A stretch of DNA of 64,000 bases from Nitrospira sp. (GCA_029194535.1 JARFXR010000002.1:806001-870000), one strand, 5' to 3'; shown: positions 42,534-53,937, counted from the first letter of the stretch. Translations and numbers: made by a program. The notes: a model not told the origin generated them from the letters alone.

Positions 42534-45203
42534 ATGGCTGACGCTTCTTCAGAAACGGTCCGCTTGACCATCGACGGCATCTCCGTCACGGTCCCGAAGG
42601 GCACCCTCGTCATCGAGGCGGCGCGCCGGGTCGGCGTCATGATTCCGCATTTCTGCTATCACCCCAAGCTGAAGCCGGATGCCAACTGCCGAATGTGTCT
42701 GGTGGAAGTCGAGAAGATGCCCAAGTTGCAGACGTCGTGCAGCACCGTGGCGAGCGACGGCATGACCGTCCGCACGGCGACCACGGTCGTCCACGATGCG
42801 CACAAGTCCGTGCTTGAGTTCATCCTCGCCAATCATCCGCTGGACTGCCCGGTGTGCGACCAGGGCGGCAAGTGCGACCTCCAGGACTTTTCGCACGAGT
42901 ACACGGCAACGGCCAGCCGGTTCGCCGAGACCAAGCGCATTTTCCAGAAGGAGTATTTCAGCCCGCTGATCGAGACCCAGATGAACCGCTGCGTGCAATG
43001 CCTGCGCTGCGTCCGCTATTGCGACGAAGTGATGGACGTCAAGGCCCTAGCCCCCGTGGGTCGCGGCACCATGACCGAGATCAAGTCCTTCGCCGCACAT
43101 CCGCTCGATTGCGAGTTCTGCGGCGGCTGCGTCCAGATCTGTCCGGTCGGGGCGATCACCAGCCGGTTGTCGATGTACGAGTACCGGCCCTGGATGCTCA
43201 AGCGCGCCGATACGGTCTGCGCGTACTGCGGGGACGGCTGCCAGATCACCGTGCAAACGAAAGGCAACCAGCTCGTCGAAGTCAATTCGGCTCAGGGCGC
43301 CGGCCGTAACAACGGGGACCTCTGCGCCAGGGGATTTTTCGGGTTCCACGCGGCGGCCCATCCGGAACGGCTCACCAAGCCGTTGATCAGGCAGAACGGG
43401 GTACTGATCGAAGCCACGTGGGAGGCGGCGCTGCAGTTGACGGCCCAACGGCTGCTGGACATCAAGGCCCAGTCCGGTCCCCATGCAGTGGGCGGGCTGA
43501 TCTCCGGCCGTCTGACCAACGAGGAACTGTATCTGTTCCAAAAACTCTTGCGCCTCGCCGTCGGCACGAACAACGTGGACAGCAGCGCCCGTTACGGCCA
43601 CCTCAATGCCGTCAGGGCGATGCAGCGCGTCCAGGGCACGCACCGCTGGACGCTCGCTTTCGAGGACATCGTGCGCGCCGATGTCATATTATTGATCGGC
43701 ACGAATCTCACCGACGCAAATCCGATCACGGGCCTCAAGGTGAAGGAAGCGGTGAAAAAGCACCAGGCCGAGCTGGTGACGATCGAGTCCATGCAGCCGG
43801 CGATCGATACGATCAGCAATATCGCCAACCTGTCGCGCCACCATCTCTGCATGGGACCGGAACAGTTTCCGGCCGCCGTCCTCGGCCTCCTCAAGGCCGC
43901 GGTGGAGGGCAATCACATCGACGCCGCTCTGCGCGCGCAAGCGCCGGACTACGTCACAGCCCTGTCCCAACACCTGGGACAGCTCGCCTGGACGGAGGTG
44001 GCCGCCCGAACGGGAGCCTCCCAACAGCAGTTCGTCGAGATCGTCACGGCGCTTGCGCGCGGCCGGCGCGTCGTCGTCCTCGCCGGCCAAGGGCTCTTAC
44101 GCAGCCCCGGCGGGTATCACGCGAGCCTGAATCTTCTGGATCTGCTCCTCCTGCTCGGGAAAGCCGCCGCCCCGGGCTGCGGCTTCGCGCCTCTGGCCGA
44201 AGAAAACAACGACCAGGGGGCGGTCGAAATGGGGGCCGTGGCCGAATGGCTGCCGGGAGCCCTCGACGTGTCGGACGAGACGGCTCGAAAGCGGATTGCA
44301 CAGGTCTGGAAGGGGACTCCGCCCGATCAGCCCGGCGCGACGCTCATCGAGATGATCGAGCAGGCCGGGGCCGGTCGGCTCAAGGCCATGTTGATCGTCG
44401 GCGAAAATCCGGTGGCGAGCCTACCGGCTCATCTGGGTGTGAAGGACAAACTCGCAAAGCTGGACTTCCTCCTGTGTCAGGAACTGTTCCTCACGGAGAC
44501 CGCGTCATTGGCGCATGTCGTGCTGCCGGCCGCGTCCGCCTTCGAGAAAGCCGGCACATTCACGAACTCCGAAGGGCACGCACAAGCCGTCCGCCCTGCG
44601 ATCGAACCGGTCGGCGAAAGCCGCCCGGACTGGGACATCTTCTCGGCCCTGTCGATCTTGCTCGGCACGCCTTGGGAGTACGCAGACGCCAAAGATCTGC
44701 TGAAGGAAATCCGCAGCATCGTCCCCGGATATGGACCGCTCGGGCCGACACCCGTCTCGGCCAAGGTGGATCAGCAAGCGCTCGGCCGCTACCTCGCAGG
44801 GGGGTTTCGTCGGGACCTTGCCCACCGGTATACTCTGCCCCTCCCAACGAGCCGGCCGGCCGGTATGTTGACGTTGGGTCTCGTGCAGAGCCTGTTCCAT
44901 TCTGGCAAGCTGTCGATTCGTTCGAAAGGATTGGTTCAGGTGGAAGCCGCGGGTATGTTGCGGCTCAACCCCGAAGACGCGGCACAGTTGACCGTAAGCG
45001 CCGGAGACCGCGTCACGCTGTCCAATGAACGGGGTTCCTGCACGACGACCGTGAAACTGCTCGACCGCGTCCCACGTGGTTTCGCGTGGTTCCCCGATCA
45101 CTTCGCCCAGGACATGACTCAGTTATGCGAGATCACGATCGATAAGGAAACGAAGGTCCCGTCGTTCCGGGCGGCCCTCGTATCGGTCGTCAAGGTCGAG
45201 TAA
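42534..45203 (+). CDS. nuoG: NADH-quinone oxidoreductase subunit G
   Basis: 889 aa. N-terminal 2Fe-2S domain with [18 protein letters not shown], a 4Fe-4S domain with the His ligand and [13 protein letters not shown], two more 4Fe-4S sites ([11 protein letters not shown] and [15 protein letters not shown]), then a molybdopterin-type domain carrying an extra cluster motif CAYCGDGC with a distant cysteine in GDLCARG (N7-like). The C-terminal MopB fold is complete. Twelve bases after nuoF. Confidence 0.95.
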   Translation: MADASSETVRLTIDGISVTVPKGTLVIEAARRVGVMIPHFCYHPKLKPDANCRMCLVEVEKMPKLQTSCSTVASDGMTVRTATTVVHDAHKSVLEFILANHPLDCPVCDQGGKCDLQDFSHEYTATASRFAETKRIFQKEYFSPLIETQMNRCVQCLRCVRYCDEVMDVKALAPVGRGTMTEIKSFAAHPLDCEFCGGCVQICPVGAITSRLSMYEYRPWMLKRADTVCAYCGDGCQITVQTKGNQLVEVNSAQGAGRNNGDLCARGFFGFHAAAHPERLTKPLIRQNGVLIEATWEAALQLTAQRLLDIKAQSGPHAVGGLISGRLTNEELYLFQKLLRLAVGTNNVDSSARYGHLNAVRAMQRVQGTHRWTLAFEDIVRADVILLIGTNLTDANPITGLKVKEAVKKHQAELVTIESMQPAIDTISNIANLSRHHLCMGPEQFPAAVLGLLKAAVEGNHIDAALRAQAPDYVTALSQHLGQLAWTEVAARTGASQQQFVEIVTALARGRRVVVLAGQGLLRSPGGYHASLNLLDLLLLLGKAAAPGCGFAPLAEENNDQGAVEMGAVAEWLPGALDVSDETARKRIAQVWKGTPPDQPGATLIEMIEQAGAGRLKAMLIVGENPVASLPAHLGVKDKLAKLDFLLCQELFLTETASLAHVVLPAASAFEKAGTFTNSEGHAQAVRPAIEPVGESRPDWDIFSALSILLGTPWEYADAKDLLKEIRSIVPGYGPLGPTPVSAKVDQQALGRYLAGGFRRDLAHRYTLPLPTSRPAGMLTLGLVQSLFHSGKLSIRSKGLVQVEAAGMLRLNPEDAAQLTVSAGDRVTLSNERGSCTTTVKLLDRVPRGFAWFPDHFAQDMTQLCEITIDKETKVPSFRAALVSVVKVE

Positions 45204-45220
45204 GAGAAGGGAGTGTTGTC

Positions 45221-46291
45221 GTGACCGAACTCAGCGTGCGTCTCGCCGTGTCGCTTGCTCAGATCGCCGCCGTCATGGGCGTCGTCATGTTGACGGTGAT
45301 GATCCTGACGTTGGCCGAACGAAAGGTGCTCGGCTGGATGCAGGATCGCATGGGCCCGATGGAAGTCGGTCCCTACGGCGTCCTACAGCCGATCGCCGAC
45401 GGACTGAAGCTCTTCTTCAAGGAAGACATCGTGCCGGCCGGGGCCAACAAATTCATGTTCACCCTGGCTCCCATTCTCGCGATGGTCCCCGCGCTGATCG
45501 GCTTTGCCGTGATTCCGTTCGGACCCGGCCAGACGTTCGAGTTCTTCGGAATCTCGGTCAAACCCTTCGTCATCAGCGACATCAACATCGGCATTCTGTA
45601 CATCCTGGCGTTCACCTCCATCGGCGCGTACGGCATCATCCTGGGAGGGTGGGCCTCGAACAGCAAGTATTCCCTGTTGGGCGGCTTGCGCTCCGCCGCC
45701 CAGGTCATCAGCTACGAACTCAACGTCGGGCTGGCCATTGTGGGCGTGCTGATCCTGGCCGGTTCCCTGAGCCTGGTCAAGATTGCCGAGGCCCAGAGCG
45801 GTGGGTTCTGGCACTGGTACGTATTCGCGTTTCCGGCGCCGCAGATCTTCGCATTCGTGGTCTACGTGATCTCGGCGGTCGCCGAAACCAACCGCGTGCC
45901 GTTCGACCTGCCCGAAGCCGAAAGCGAGCTCGTGGCGGGATTCTTCACGGAGTACAGCGGCATGCGGTTCGCGTTCTTCTTCATCGCCGAATACGCCAAC
46001 ATGGTGCTCGTGTCCTGCATCGCGGCCGTGATGTTTTTGGGCGGCTGGAACGCGCCCTACCCAGGAACGATCCTGGCGCAGGTCGGACTGCCGCAGGTCG
46101 CCTGGGCGGAAAACATCGCCTGGTTCACCGTCAAGACCTATGCATTTTTGTTTCTGTTCTTCTGGCTGCGCGCCACCCTGCCGCGGCTGCGCTACGATCA
46201 ATTGATGAAGTTCGGTTGGAAAGTGATGTTACCGATCGCGCTCGCGAACATCGTCGTGACTTCCATCGCCGTGTACTTCTTCCGAGGCTGA
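45221..46291 (+). CDS. nuoH: NADH-quinone oxidoreductase subunit H
   Basis: 356 aa, about eight membrane helices; GTG start at 45221 with GAAGGGAG upstream. Family motifs: [34 protein letters not shown] and [19 protein letters not shown]. Forms the quinone access channel with NuoB and NuoD. Confidence 0.95.
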   Translation: MTELSVRLAVSLAQIAAVMGVVMLTVMILTLAERKVLGWMQDRMGPMEVGPYGVLQPIADGLKLFFKEDIVPAGANKFMFTLAPILAMVPALIGFAVIPFGPGQTFEFFGISVKPFVISDINIGILYILAFTSIGAYGIILGGWASNSKYSLLGGLRSAAQVISYELNVGLAIVGVLILAGSLSLVKIAEAQSGGFWHWYVFAFPAPQIFAFVVYVISAVAETNRVPFDLPEAESELVAGFFTEYSGMRFAFFFIAEYANMVLVSCIAAVMFLGGWNAPYPGTILAQVGLPQVAWAENIAWFTVKTYAFLFLFFWLRATLPRLRYDQLMKFGWKVMLPIALANIVVTSIAVYFFRG

Positions 46292-46300
46292 CGAGGACGG

Positions 46301-46879
46301 ATGTCGACCGCACCGACTCAACCCGGCCCCAAACGCCATTCCCGGCTCGTCGAGTGGCTCAAGACCATCGTCTTCTACGAAATTCTCGTGGGGATGAAGG
46401 CCACCATGTCCCACTTGCTGCGCTACAGACCGATCACGGTCCAGTATCCCCATGAGAAGCGGGCGCTTCCCGACAACTATCGCGGGATGCTCGCGCTGCT
46501 CCGATACGACGACGGGACGGAGAAATGCGTGGGCTGCGATCTGTGCGAGGCGGCCTGCCCGTCGCGAGTGATCCGGGTCGTCAGCGCCGAAGTGCCGGGT
46601 GAGCCGACCAAGCGGTACTCAAAGGAATATTACATGGACATGACCCGCTGCCTGTTCTGCGGCATGTGCGTGGAGGCCTGTCCGGTCGACGCCCTCGGCA
46701 TGACGCAGGAGTTCGAGTGGGCGGTATACGACAAGCGCCAGTTGTACCTCAACAAGCAGCAGTTGCTCGCAATCGGCGACCGGTCCTTTCCGGTCCGGGA
46801 AAAGCGCCTGGAACTGCAGCATCGGAACGTGGCCTTCTTCAACGTGTCGTTCAGCCACGTGCCGCAGAAGCCGAACTGA
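46301..46879 (+). CDS. nuoI: NADH-quinone oxidoreductase subunit I
   Basis: 192 aa ferredoxin-type subunit with clusters N6a and N6b: CVGCDLCEAACP and CLFCGMCVEACP. N-terminal amphipathic helix at the membrane surface (KTIVFYEILVGMKATM). Confidence 0.95.
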   Translation: MSTAPTQPGPKRHSRLVEWLKTIVFYEILVGMKATMSHLLRYRPITVQYPHEKRALPDNYRGMLALLRYDDGTEKCVGCDLCEAACPSRVIRVVSAEVPGEPTKRYSKEYYMDMTRCLFCGMCVEACPVDALGMTQEFEWAVYDKRQLYLNKQQLLAIGDRSFPVREKRLELQHRNVAFFNVSFSHVPQKPN

Positions 46880-46908
46880 GCGCCGACACAGCCGCAGGAA
46901 CGGTGAGC

Positions 46909-47427
46909 ATGGAATCCTTGTTCTTTTTTTACTTTGCCCTGGTCATCGCGGTGACCTCGATTCTGGTCGTGACCCTGCATAATCCCATCTACAGCGCGCT
47001 GTCCCTGTTGATCATGTTTTTTCACGTCGCGGGGCTCTATGTGACGTTGCACGCGGAGTTTCTGGCGGCCGTGCAGATCATCGTGTATGCCGGCGCGATC
47101 CTGGTGCTGTACCTGTTCGTGGTGATGCTCCTGAATATCAAGCATGACGAGCGCTACCACCGCCAATGGCCCGTCGCCGCCCTCGTTGGGGGAATGTTGG
47201 TCCTCGAAGGAACGGTCCTGGCCCTGCTGAAGGGACAAGCCGGTCCCAGAACCGACTCCACGGAGACCGCGGCGGTGGAAGGGCTCGGCAACACCGAGGC
47301 GCTTGGAGACGTCCTCTATACCTCCTATCTGTTTCCGTTCGAAGTCGCCTCGCTGATCCTGCTGGTCGCCATGATCGGCGCCATCGTCCTCGCCAAGCGC
47401 GACATTCCGGAGTCGGCGGAATCATGA
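46909..47427 (+). CDS. nuoJ: NADH-quinone oxidoreductase subunit J
   Basis: 172 aa, five membrane helices; ATG 46909 with an AGGA upstream. Conserved [17 protein letters not shown] helix with the pi-bulge region typical of NuoJ. Stop overlaps nuoK start (ATGA). Confidence 0.94.
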   Translation: MESLFFFYFALVIAVTSILVVTLHNPIYSALSLLIMFFHVAGLYVTLHAEFLAAVQIIVYAGAILVLYLFVVMLLNIKHDERYHRQWPVAALVGGMLVLEGTVLALLKGQAGPRTDSTETAAVEGLGNTEALGDVLYTSYLFPFEVASLILLVAMIGAIVLAKRDIPESAES

Positions 47428-47729
47428 CCCTCCCCCTGTCGTTCTATCTTATGCTCAGCGGTGTGGTGTTTCTGACCGGTCTGGTGGGTGTGCTGATCAG
47501 ACGGAACATCATCATCATTCTCCTGTCCGTGGAACTCATGCTGAACGCCACGAACATCAACTTCGTGGCGTTCTCCGAATATTTTCACCATGCCGCGGGG
47601 CAGGTCTTCGTCTTCTTCACCCTGACCGTGGCCGCGGCGGAGGTGGCGGTGGGACTGGCCATCATCATCGCGCTGTACCGTTCGAAGTCCACGATCAACG
47701 TAGACGAATTCCAGCTATTGAAGTGGTAA
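47424..47729 (+). CDS. nuoK: NADH-quinone oxidoreductase subunit K
   Basis: 101 aa, three membrane helices with the key buried glutamates in [16 protein letters not shown] and [11 protein letters not shown]. Small antiporter-related proton-path subunit. Overlaps nuoJ by 4 bp. Confidence 0.95.
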   Translation: MTLPLSFYLMLSGVVFLTGLVGVLIRRNIIIILLSVELMLNATNINFVAFSEYFHHAAGQVFVFFTLTVAAAEVAVGLAIIIALYRSKSTINVDEFQLLKW

Positions 47730-47837
47730 CCGATTCATGAGCCGAAACCCCGACCAGACTGTAAGGCTTGTGGGTGGCGTCGATCTGGGTGACATGCTCA
47801 CGCGTCCAAACACTGCCGCGCCAGGACGCGGCGTTCA

Positions 47838-47910
47838 CCAGGCGCCCGCAGCGGGGTCCCCATACCAGGCGGGGTGCGAGGACGGACGGGCTGGTCGGCG
47901 ACAGGACCCG
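47838..47910. repeat. Intergenic repeat before nuoL (inverted copy of 37973-38046)
   Basis: Read on the minus strand it aligns over ~72 bp with the repeat between nuoA and nuoB. It occupies most of the 198-bp nuoK-nuoL gap, which holds no gene. Confidence 0.75.
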
Positions 47911-47927
47911 CAAGCCGAACTTTCACA

Positions 47928-49823
47928 ATGACCTACGAACTCATCCCGCTCTTGCCCTTCGCCTCCTTCCTGATCCTCGGCCTCGGCGGCCATTGGATCC
48001 GGGACAAGGCTCACTTCATCGCCGTCCCGGCGGTCGCGGTCTCGCTCCTGCTGTCTCTGTTCGCCTTGCTCGACGTCGCCGACGGGCATCACACGACACT
48101 GCCGTTGTATACCTGGCTCAACTCCGGCACGCTGAATGTGCATCTGGGTCTGACCATCGACCGGCTCACCGTCGCCATGCTCATCCTCGTGACGGGCGTC
48201 AGCACGCTGGTTCACGTCTACACGATCGGCTACATGGCGGGAGAACCGGGATACGCCCGCTTCTTCAGCTACATCGCGCTGTTCACTTTTTCCATGCTGA
48301 TGCTGGTCCTGGCCGACAATTTCCTGCAGCTGTTCGTCTTCTGGGAAGCGGTCGGGCTCTGCTCCTATCTGCTGATCGGCCACTGGTACGAGCGGCCGTC
48401 CGCCTGTGCCGCCGCCACCAAGGCCTTCATCGTCAATCGCGTAGGGGATTTTGGGTTCATCCTGGGTTTGCTGCTGGTCTGGCTCACGTTCGGCTCGCTC
48501 GACTATTCCGAGGTCTTCGCCCGCGCGAAGGCCTCGGACGGCGCGACGCTGAACCTCCTGCATTCCTTCGGCGGGCAGTGGGACGTTCCGACGTTGACGG
48601 TCATCTGCCTGCTGCTCTTCGTCGGCGCGGTCGGCAAATCGGCGCAGGTCCCCCTGCACGTGTGGCTGCCGGACGCCATGGAAGGGCCGACGCCCATCTC
48701 CGCGTTGATCCATGCGGCCACGATGGTGACCGCGGGGGTGTTCATGGTGGCGCGCCTGGCCCCGCTCTACGACCTCGCCCCCGCGGCCGGCGTCGTGGTG
48801 GCCGTCGTCGGCGGGACGACGATGGTGCTGGGAGCCACGATCGCGCTCACCCAGACCGACATCAAGCGGGTCGTGGCGTATTCGACGATGAGCCAGCTCG
48901 GCTACATGATGATGGCCTGCGGACTGGGCGCGTACGCGGCCGGCATGTACCATCTCCTCACCCATGGGGCGTTCAAGGCGTTGCTGTTCCTAGGTTGCGG
49001 CTCCGTCATCATCGCGCTCCATCACGAGCAGGACATGCGGCACATGGGCGGCCTCAAAGACAAGCTGCCCGTCACCTACTGGACGTTTCTGATCGGCTCG
49101 CTGGCCTTGGCCGGATTTCCTCTCACCGCCGGTTTTTTCAGCAAGGACGCGCTCCTGGTGTCCGCCTGGGCTTCCGGACCGCTGGGGCAGCTGCTCGCCC
49201 TCTTTGGACTGCTGACGGCTCTCCTGACCGCGTTTTACAGTTTTCGATTGGTGTTCGTGACGTTCTGGGGCTCGTCGCATGTCGATGCGCATCACGCCTC
49301 CGCCGTCCACGAACCTTCGCCGACCATGACGGTGCCGCTGGTGATCCTGGCGATCTTCAGCATCGCTGCCGGCTACCTGGGCATTCCCGCGTTCCTCGAA
49401 CCGATGTTCGCCGGCGGCGGAGCCGACGCCCATCATGGCGGCTCGGCGCTGGCCATCATGCTGACCGCAACCCTGACCGGAGTGCTCGGCATCGCAGGGG
49501 CCTATTATGTGTACGTCGCCAACCCGGAACTCCCGAATCGATGGGCGGGGCAGTGGGCGTCGCTGTATCAGCTGTCCCTCAACAAATGGTACGTCGACGA
49601 AGCCTACGATCGCGCCATCGTCACGCCGACCGTAACCGCCGCGCGCGAACTGTGGAAGCGCGTGGACGTCGACGTCATCGACGGCGCGGTCAACGGCGTG
49701 GGCCGCGCGATCGCCTGGGGAGGTTGGGTGTTGCGGCTCATTCAGAGTGGACAGACCCAGCACTACGCCTTGGGCATGGCGCTGGGCGTGGTCGTGATGG
49801 TGACCGTGTTTCTCATGTGGTAG
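47928..49823 (+). CDS. nuoL: NADH-quinone oxidoreductase subunit L
   Basis: 631 aa antiporter-like proton-pumping subunit with about 16 membrane helices and the long C-terminal lateral helix region. Motifs: FFSYIALFTFSMLMLVLADN, FWEAVGLCSYLLIGHWYE, GKSAQVPLHVWLPDAMEGPTPISALIHAATMV (cited in part), and the discontinuous helix lysine/histidine sites. ATG 47928 is chosen as the codon at the start of the homologous region. Confidence 0.95.
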   Translation: MTYELIPLLPFASFLILGLGGHWIRDKAHFIAVPAVAVSLLLSLFALLDVADGHHTTLPLYTWLNSGTLNVHLGLTIDRLTVAMLILVTGVSTLVHVYTIGYMAGEPGYARFFSYIALFTFSMLMLVLADNFLQLFVFWEAVGLCSYLLIGHWYERPSACAAATKAFIVNRVGDFGFILGLLLVWLTFGSLDYSEVFARAKASDGATLNLLHSFGGQWDVPTLTVICLLLFVGAVGKSAQVPLHVWLPDAMEGPTPISALIHAATMVTAGVFMVARLAPLYDLAPAAGVVVAVVGGTTMVLGATIALTQTDIKRVVAYSTMSQLGYMMMACGLGAYAAGMYHLLTHGAFKALLFLGCGSVIIALHHEQDMRHMGGLKDKLPVTYWTFLIGSLALAGFPLTAGFFSKDALLVSAWASGPLGQLLALFGLLTALLTAFYSFRLVFVTFWGSSHVDAHHASAVHEPSPTMTVPLVILAIFSIAAGYLGIPAFLEPMFAGGGADAHHGGSALAIMLTATLTGVLGIAGAYYVYVANPELPNRWAGQWASLYQLSLNKWYVDEAYDRAIVTPTVTAARELWKRVDVDVIDGAVNGVGRAIAWGGWVLRLIQSGQTQHYALGMALGVVVMVTVFLMW

Positions 49824-49858
49824 GAGGACGGCTGTCCGGCTTCGGCGGCGCATGACTC

Positions 49859-51418
49859 ATGACGGCTGATTTCCCCTGGCTCACCTTCCTGATATTCCTG
49901 CCTCTGGCCGGAGCCGCCGCGCTCTGCCTGGTCAAGGACGAGAGTGTGAAGTGGGTCGCGCTGGGGACCACGCTGGCGGATTTCGCGGCCGCGCTGCCGC
50001 TCTGGTGGCATTTCGATGCGCAGTCGAGCCAAATGCAGTTCGTCGAACACGTCGCCTGGATTACCACGCCTCCGATTCACTACAGCCTCGGCCTCGACGG
50101 CATCAGCCTCCCGCTGGTCCTCATGACGGCCGCGCTGATGCCCCTCTGCGTACTGGTTTCCTGGACTTCCATCACCATGCGGGTCCGCAGCTTCATGGCT
50201 ACGCTGCTGCTCATGGAGACCGCGATGATCGGCGTCTTCGCCGCGCTCGACTTCGTGCTGTTCTACGTGTTTTGGGAGGCCATGCTGATTCCGATGTATT
50301 TACTGATCGGCGTGTGGGGCGGGCCCAATCGCCTGTATGCCGCCATCAAATTCTTCCTCTACACGCTGGCGGGCAGCCTGCTGCTCCTGGTCGCCATCCT
50401 CGTCCTGTATTTCTACGGCGGACGGACCTTCGACATTCTTGCCCTCAGCCAGGTGACCTATCCGGCCTCGCTTCAGATCTGGCTCTTCCTGGCCTTCTTT
50501 GCCGCCTTCGCGGTGAAAGTACCGATGTTCCCGTTCCACACATGGCTGCCCGACGCCCATGTGGAGGCGCCGACGGCGGGCAGCGTCATCCTCGCGAGCG
50601 TACTGCTGAAGATGGGGACCTACGGCTTTCTCCGGTTCAGCCTCCCGATGCTGCCCGATGCCTCCCGCGACATGACGGCGGCGATGGTGCTGCTGTCGAT
50701 CGTCGCGATCATCTACGGCGCCTATATGGCGCTCGCGCAGGCCGATCTCAAGAAGCTGATCGCCTACTCCAGCGTCAGCCACATGGGATTCGTCACGCTC
50801 GGGATCTTTGTACTGAACCAACAGGGTATCGAAGGTGCCGTTCTGCAGATGGTCAACCACGGCATCACCACGGGCGCCCTGTTCCTCTGCGTCGGCATCA
50901 TCTACGAACGGACGCACAGCCGGCTGATCGCCGACAACGCCGGTCTGGCCAAACCGATGCCGCAATACGCGACGCTGCTCGTGATCTTTTCGCTCTCTTC
51001 GATCGGCCTGCCCGGCACCAACAGCTTCGTGGGGGAATTCCTCGTGCTGATCGGCACGGTGCTCTGGAGCAAGGCCGCGACGGTGATGGCGGCCCTCGGC
51101 ATCATCCTCGCGGCTGTCTACATGCTCTGGATGGTGCAGCGCGTCGCCTTCGGCATCCCGTCGCCGGCGCAACTGCCGAAGCTCACCGATCTGAATCGGC
51201 GCGAGTTTGCCATTCTCGCCCCATTGGTGGTGCTTGTCTTCTGGATCGGCGTCTATCCGAATCCCTTCGTCAACCGCATGCACGCAAGCGTGACAAAAAC
51301 CTTGGACGTGATGGCCCGGACGAAGGTCGCCCCGGCGACACATCCCTCCGCCTCGGCGCCAACGCCGGCGCAGGTCACCACCGCGGATCTTCGAACAGGG
51401 GAGGGCCGTGGACGATGA
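49859..51418 (+). CDS. nuoM: NADH-quinone oxidoreductase subunit M
   Basis: 519 aa antiporter-like subunit, about 14 helices. Motifs: GLDGISLPLVLMTAALMP, FWEAMLIPMYLLIGVWGG with the key Glu, and VKVPMFPFHTWLPDAHVEAPTAGSVILA with the key Lys. Stop overlaps nuoN start (ATGA). Confidence 0.95.
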   Translation: MTADFPWLTFLIFLPLAGAAALCLVKDESVKWVALGTTLADFAAALPLWWHFDAQSSQMQFVEHVAWITTPPIHYSLGLDGISLPLVLMTAALMPLCVLVSWTSITMRVRSFMATLLLMETAMIGVFAALDFVLFYVFWEAMLIPMYLLIGVWGGPNRLYAAIKFFLYTLAGSLLLLVAILVLYFYGGRTFDILALSQVTYPASLQIWLFLAFFAAFAVKVPMFPFHTWLPDAHVEAPTAGSVILASVLLKMGTYGFLRFSLPMLPDASRDMTAAMVLLSIVAIIYGAYMALAQADLKKLIAYSSVSHMGFVTLGIFVLNQQGIEGAVLQMVNHGITTGALFLCVGIIYERTHSRLIADNAGLAKPMPQYATLLVIFSLSSIGLPGTNSFVGEFLVLIGTVLWSKAATVMAALGIILAAVYMLWMVQRVAFGIPSPAQLPKLTDLNRREFAILAPLVVLVFWIGVYPNPFVNRMHASVTKTLDVMARTKVAPATHPSASAPTPAQVTTADLRTGEGRGR

Positions 51419-52902
51419 CCTCGTTCGGTCCGGATCTGCTCGTCATCCTTCCCGAACTCATCGTGATCGGCGCCGCCTGCCTCATCTTGGTGCTCGATCC
51501 ACTGACGGAGGCTCCGAAGAAGGAATGGCTCGCCTGGATCAGTTTGGGCGCGTTGGCCCTCTGCATCGGGTTGACGGGCGGACAGATCGGGATGCTGAAC
51601 CTGCGCGTCCTCGCCTTCAACGATCTGGTCGTTGTGGACGCCTATGCCCGATTCTGGAAGCTGCTGCTGTACGTTGTGACGGGACTGACCATCCTCATGT
51701 CGATGCCCTATTTGAAAATCGAGCGGCTCCAACTCGGAGAGTACTACGGCTTCATGCTGCTGGCCCTGTCCGGCATGCTGGTCATGGTATCGGGCGCCGA
51801 TCTCCTGACCATCTATCTGGGAACGGAGTTGATGTCGCTGTCGCTCTACGTGATGGCGGGACTCAAGCGTTCGTCGCCCCGCTCGTTGGAAGCCTCGGCC
51901 AAGTACTTCGTCCTGGGCGCGTTCTCCTCGGGGCTGCTGCTGTACGGCATTTCCCTGCTCTACGGAGCGACCGGCGGCACCAAACTGGCGAGTATTGCGA
52001 GCGCGATCGGAACCAGAGGATTCGAGGATCCGCTGCTCATGGTCGCGACCGTGCTGCTCACCGTCGGCTTCGGCTTCAAGTTGGCCGTGGTGCCGTTCCA
52101 CATGTGGACGCCGGACGTCTATGAGGGCGCCCCGACCTCAGTGACCGCCTTCATGGCGGTCGCCTCAAAGGCCGCAAGCTTCGCCGCGTTCCTCCGGGTC
52201 TTCGTGGAAGGCCTCGGAGGGCTGAGAACCGACTGGTCCGGGTTGTTCCTGATCCTCTGTCTCGCCACGCTCATCCTCGGCAACGTCGTCGCCATCGTCC
52301 AAACCAACTTCAAACGCATGCTGGCCTACTCCAGTATCGCGCATGCGGGCTATGCGCTGATCGGCGTGGTCGCAGCCGCGCGCGGAGCCGGCGAGTCCGG
52401 CGGCGCCTCAGGGCTCGCCGCCGTCATGCTGTATCTCGTCGTCTACGCCTTCATGACGCTCGGGGCCTTCGCGATGATCGGCCTGTTTCGCCGGGGAGGC
52501 CTAGAGGGCGAAAATATCGAGGACTTCGCGGGTCTGGCCAAACGTCAGCCGCTGGCGGGGTTTTTGATGCTCGTCTTCATGGTCTCTCTCGCCGGTATTC
52601 CGCCGACGGCCGGGTTCATCGGAAAGTTCTACGTCTTCATGGCGGCCGTGGAGGCGGGATTGACCTGGCTCGCCGTCGTGGCCGTAATTTTCGCCGCCGT
52701 GTCCGCCTACTATTACATGCGGGTCGTGATGGTCATGTACATGCGCGAGCTGGAACCCACGACCGCCGAGGCTCCCAGGCTGCTTCCCTCTCCGGCGTTG
52801 TCCATCGTTCTGGCCTGCGCTGCGGCGGGCGTCATCATCTTCGGACTCTTCCCCAGCACGCTCGCGAGCCTGGCGCTGCAATCCGTCCTTGCCCTCAAGT
52901 AG
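51415..52902 (+). CDS. nuoN: NADH-quinone oxidoreductase subunit N
   Basis: 495 aa antiporter-like subunit, about 14 helices. Motifs: YLGTELMSLSLYVMAGLKR, FKLAVVPFHMWTPDVYEGAPTSVTAFMAVASKAA and LAGIPPTAGFIGKFYVF. Last gene of the nuo operon. Confidence 0.95.
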   Translation: MTSFGPDLLVILPELIVIGAACLILVLDPLTEAPKKEWLAWISLGALALCIGLTGGQIGMLNLRVLAFNDLVVVDAYARFWKLLLYVVTGLTILMSMPYLKIERLQLGEYYGFMLLALSGMLVMVSGADLLTIYLGTELMSLSLYVMAGLKRSSPRSLEASAKYFVLGAFSSGLLLYGISLLYGATGGTKLASIASAIGTRGFEDPLLMVATVLLTVGFGFKLAVVPFHMWTPDVYEGAPTSVTAFMAVASKAASFAAFLRVFVEGLGGLRTDWSGLFLILCLATLILGNVVAIVQTNFKRMLAYSSIAHAGYALIGVVAAARGAGESGGASGLAAVMLYLVVYAFMTLGAFAMIGLFRRGGLEGENIEDFAGLAKRQPLAGFLMLVFMVSLAGIPPTAGFIGKFYVFMAAVEAGLTWLAVVAVIFAAVSAYYYMRVVMVMYMRELEPTTAEAPRLLPSPALSIVLACAAAGVIIFGLFPSTLASLALQSVLALK

Positions 52903-52980
52903 GCGCCCGCGAGACTCCGTTCGTGCAAGAACGGCTCGCCCGTGCTAGTGTGAACGATTCCTCACGTCTGCGAGTCCGTC

Positions 52981-53841
52981 ATGGAAATCTGGCGACTGCT
53001 GGGCAGTCTCATACGGTCGTTTCTCCGGCACGGGTGCGGCAGCCTTGCCGCATCTCTGGCATTTTTTTCGCTGCTCTCTCTGTTTCCGCTCGTCTTCTTG
53101 CTGCTCTACGGCGTGAGCTTCGTCGTGAGCCACGATGTGATCGGAGGTCAGGTCCTCCTGAGTTTTCTCAAGGGCTTCCTGCCCATTCTCGGAGCACGGC
53201 TGGCGGAAGAGTTGCAGCGGGTGGCCGAGATGGAAACCGTGCGTTGGTTGGTCTTTCTATCCTTCGCGTGGTTCGGCACGCTGGTTTTCTATGAGCTCGA
53301 CTACACGCTCAACGTCGTCTTCGACAGCACCACACAACGCCATCCGCTCATTTCCATCGTCATCTCCGTGACCTTGCTCGGGGTCGTCGGCCTGCTGCTC
53401 ATCGTGTCCTACGTGGCAACCCAGTCCGTGGACATCCTGGTGGCATACGCGCCGCGCCTGTGGGGCCTGGACTTTCTGGCCTTGGCGGCGCACGACTTCT
53501 TCCTCACCTACACGCTGCCCTTTGCCCTGGCCTTCCTCACCGTGACCGCGCTCTATCGCTACGTCCCGCGCCGCCGCCCCGCCTGGCGTGAGGCCATGAT
53601 CGGCGCACTGACCTTCAGCCTGCTCTGGGTCGCCGCCAAGTTGCTCTTCATCACGTACCGGGACTATGCCACGGTGTACACGGATCTGTACGGCTCCCTG
53701 CTGGAAGTCGTCCTGCTGTTGCTGTGGTTGTACTATTCGGCCAGTCTCTTCCTGTTCGGAGCCGTCGTCGCTCGTTCACTGCAGCCGCGGCTTCAGACGA
53801 CCGGAGTCGCCGCCCTCAATCGGCCGCCATCCGCACTCTGA
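52981..53841 (+). CDS. YihY/BrkB-family membrane protein
   Basis: 286 aa with about six membrane helices and the family's N-terminal SLAASLAFFSLLSLFPLVFLL segment and C-terminal YGSLLEVVLLLLWLYYSASLFLFGAVVA (both cited by their key parts). Once misannotated as ribonuclease BN; the true function is a membrane protein, possibly a transporter. Start 78 bp after nuoN; probably a separate unit. Confidence 0.85.
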   Translation: MEIWRLLGSLIRSFLRHGCGSLAASLAFFSLLSLFPLVFLLLYGVSFVVSHDVIGGQVLLSFLKGFLPILGARLAEELQRVAEMETVRWLVFLSFAWFGTLVFYELDYTLNVVFDSTTQRHPLISIVISVTLLGVVGLLLIVSYVATQSVDILVAYAPRLWGLDFLALAAHDFFLTYTLPFALAFLTVTALYRYVPRRRPAWREAMIGALTFSLLWVAAKLLFITYRDYATVYTDLYGSLLEVVLLLLWLYYSASLFLFGAVVARSLQPRLQTTGVAALNRPPSAL

Positions 53842-53937
53842 CGCCCGTCCGATCGCGCCCTCTGTCGGCTTGTGGGCTTTTTCTGGCGAGGGGTCTGCTT
53901 CCTGGCTAGAATGGTCCACACAACGGAGGGATCCAGG

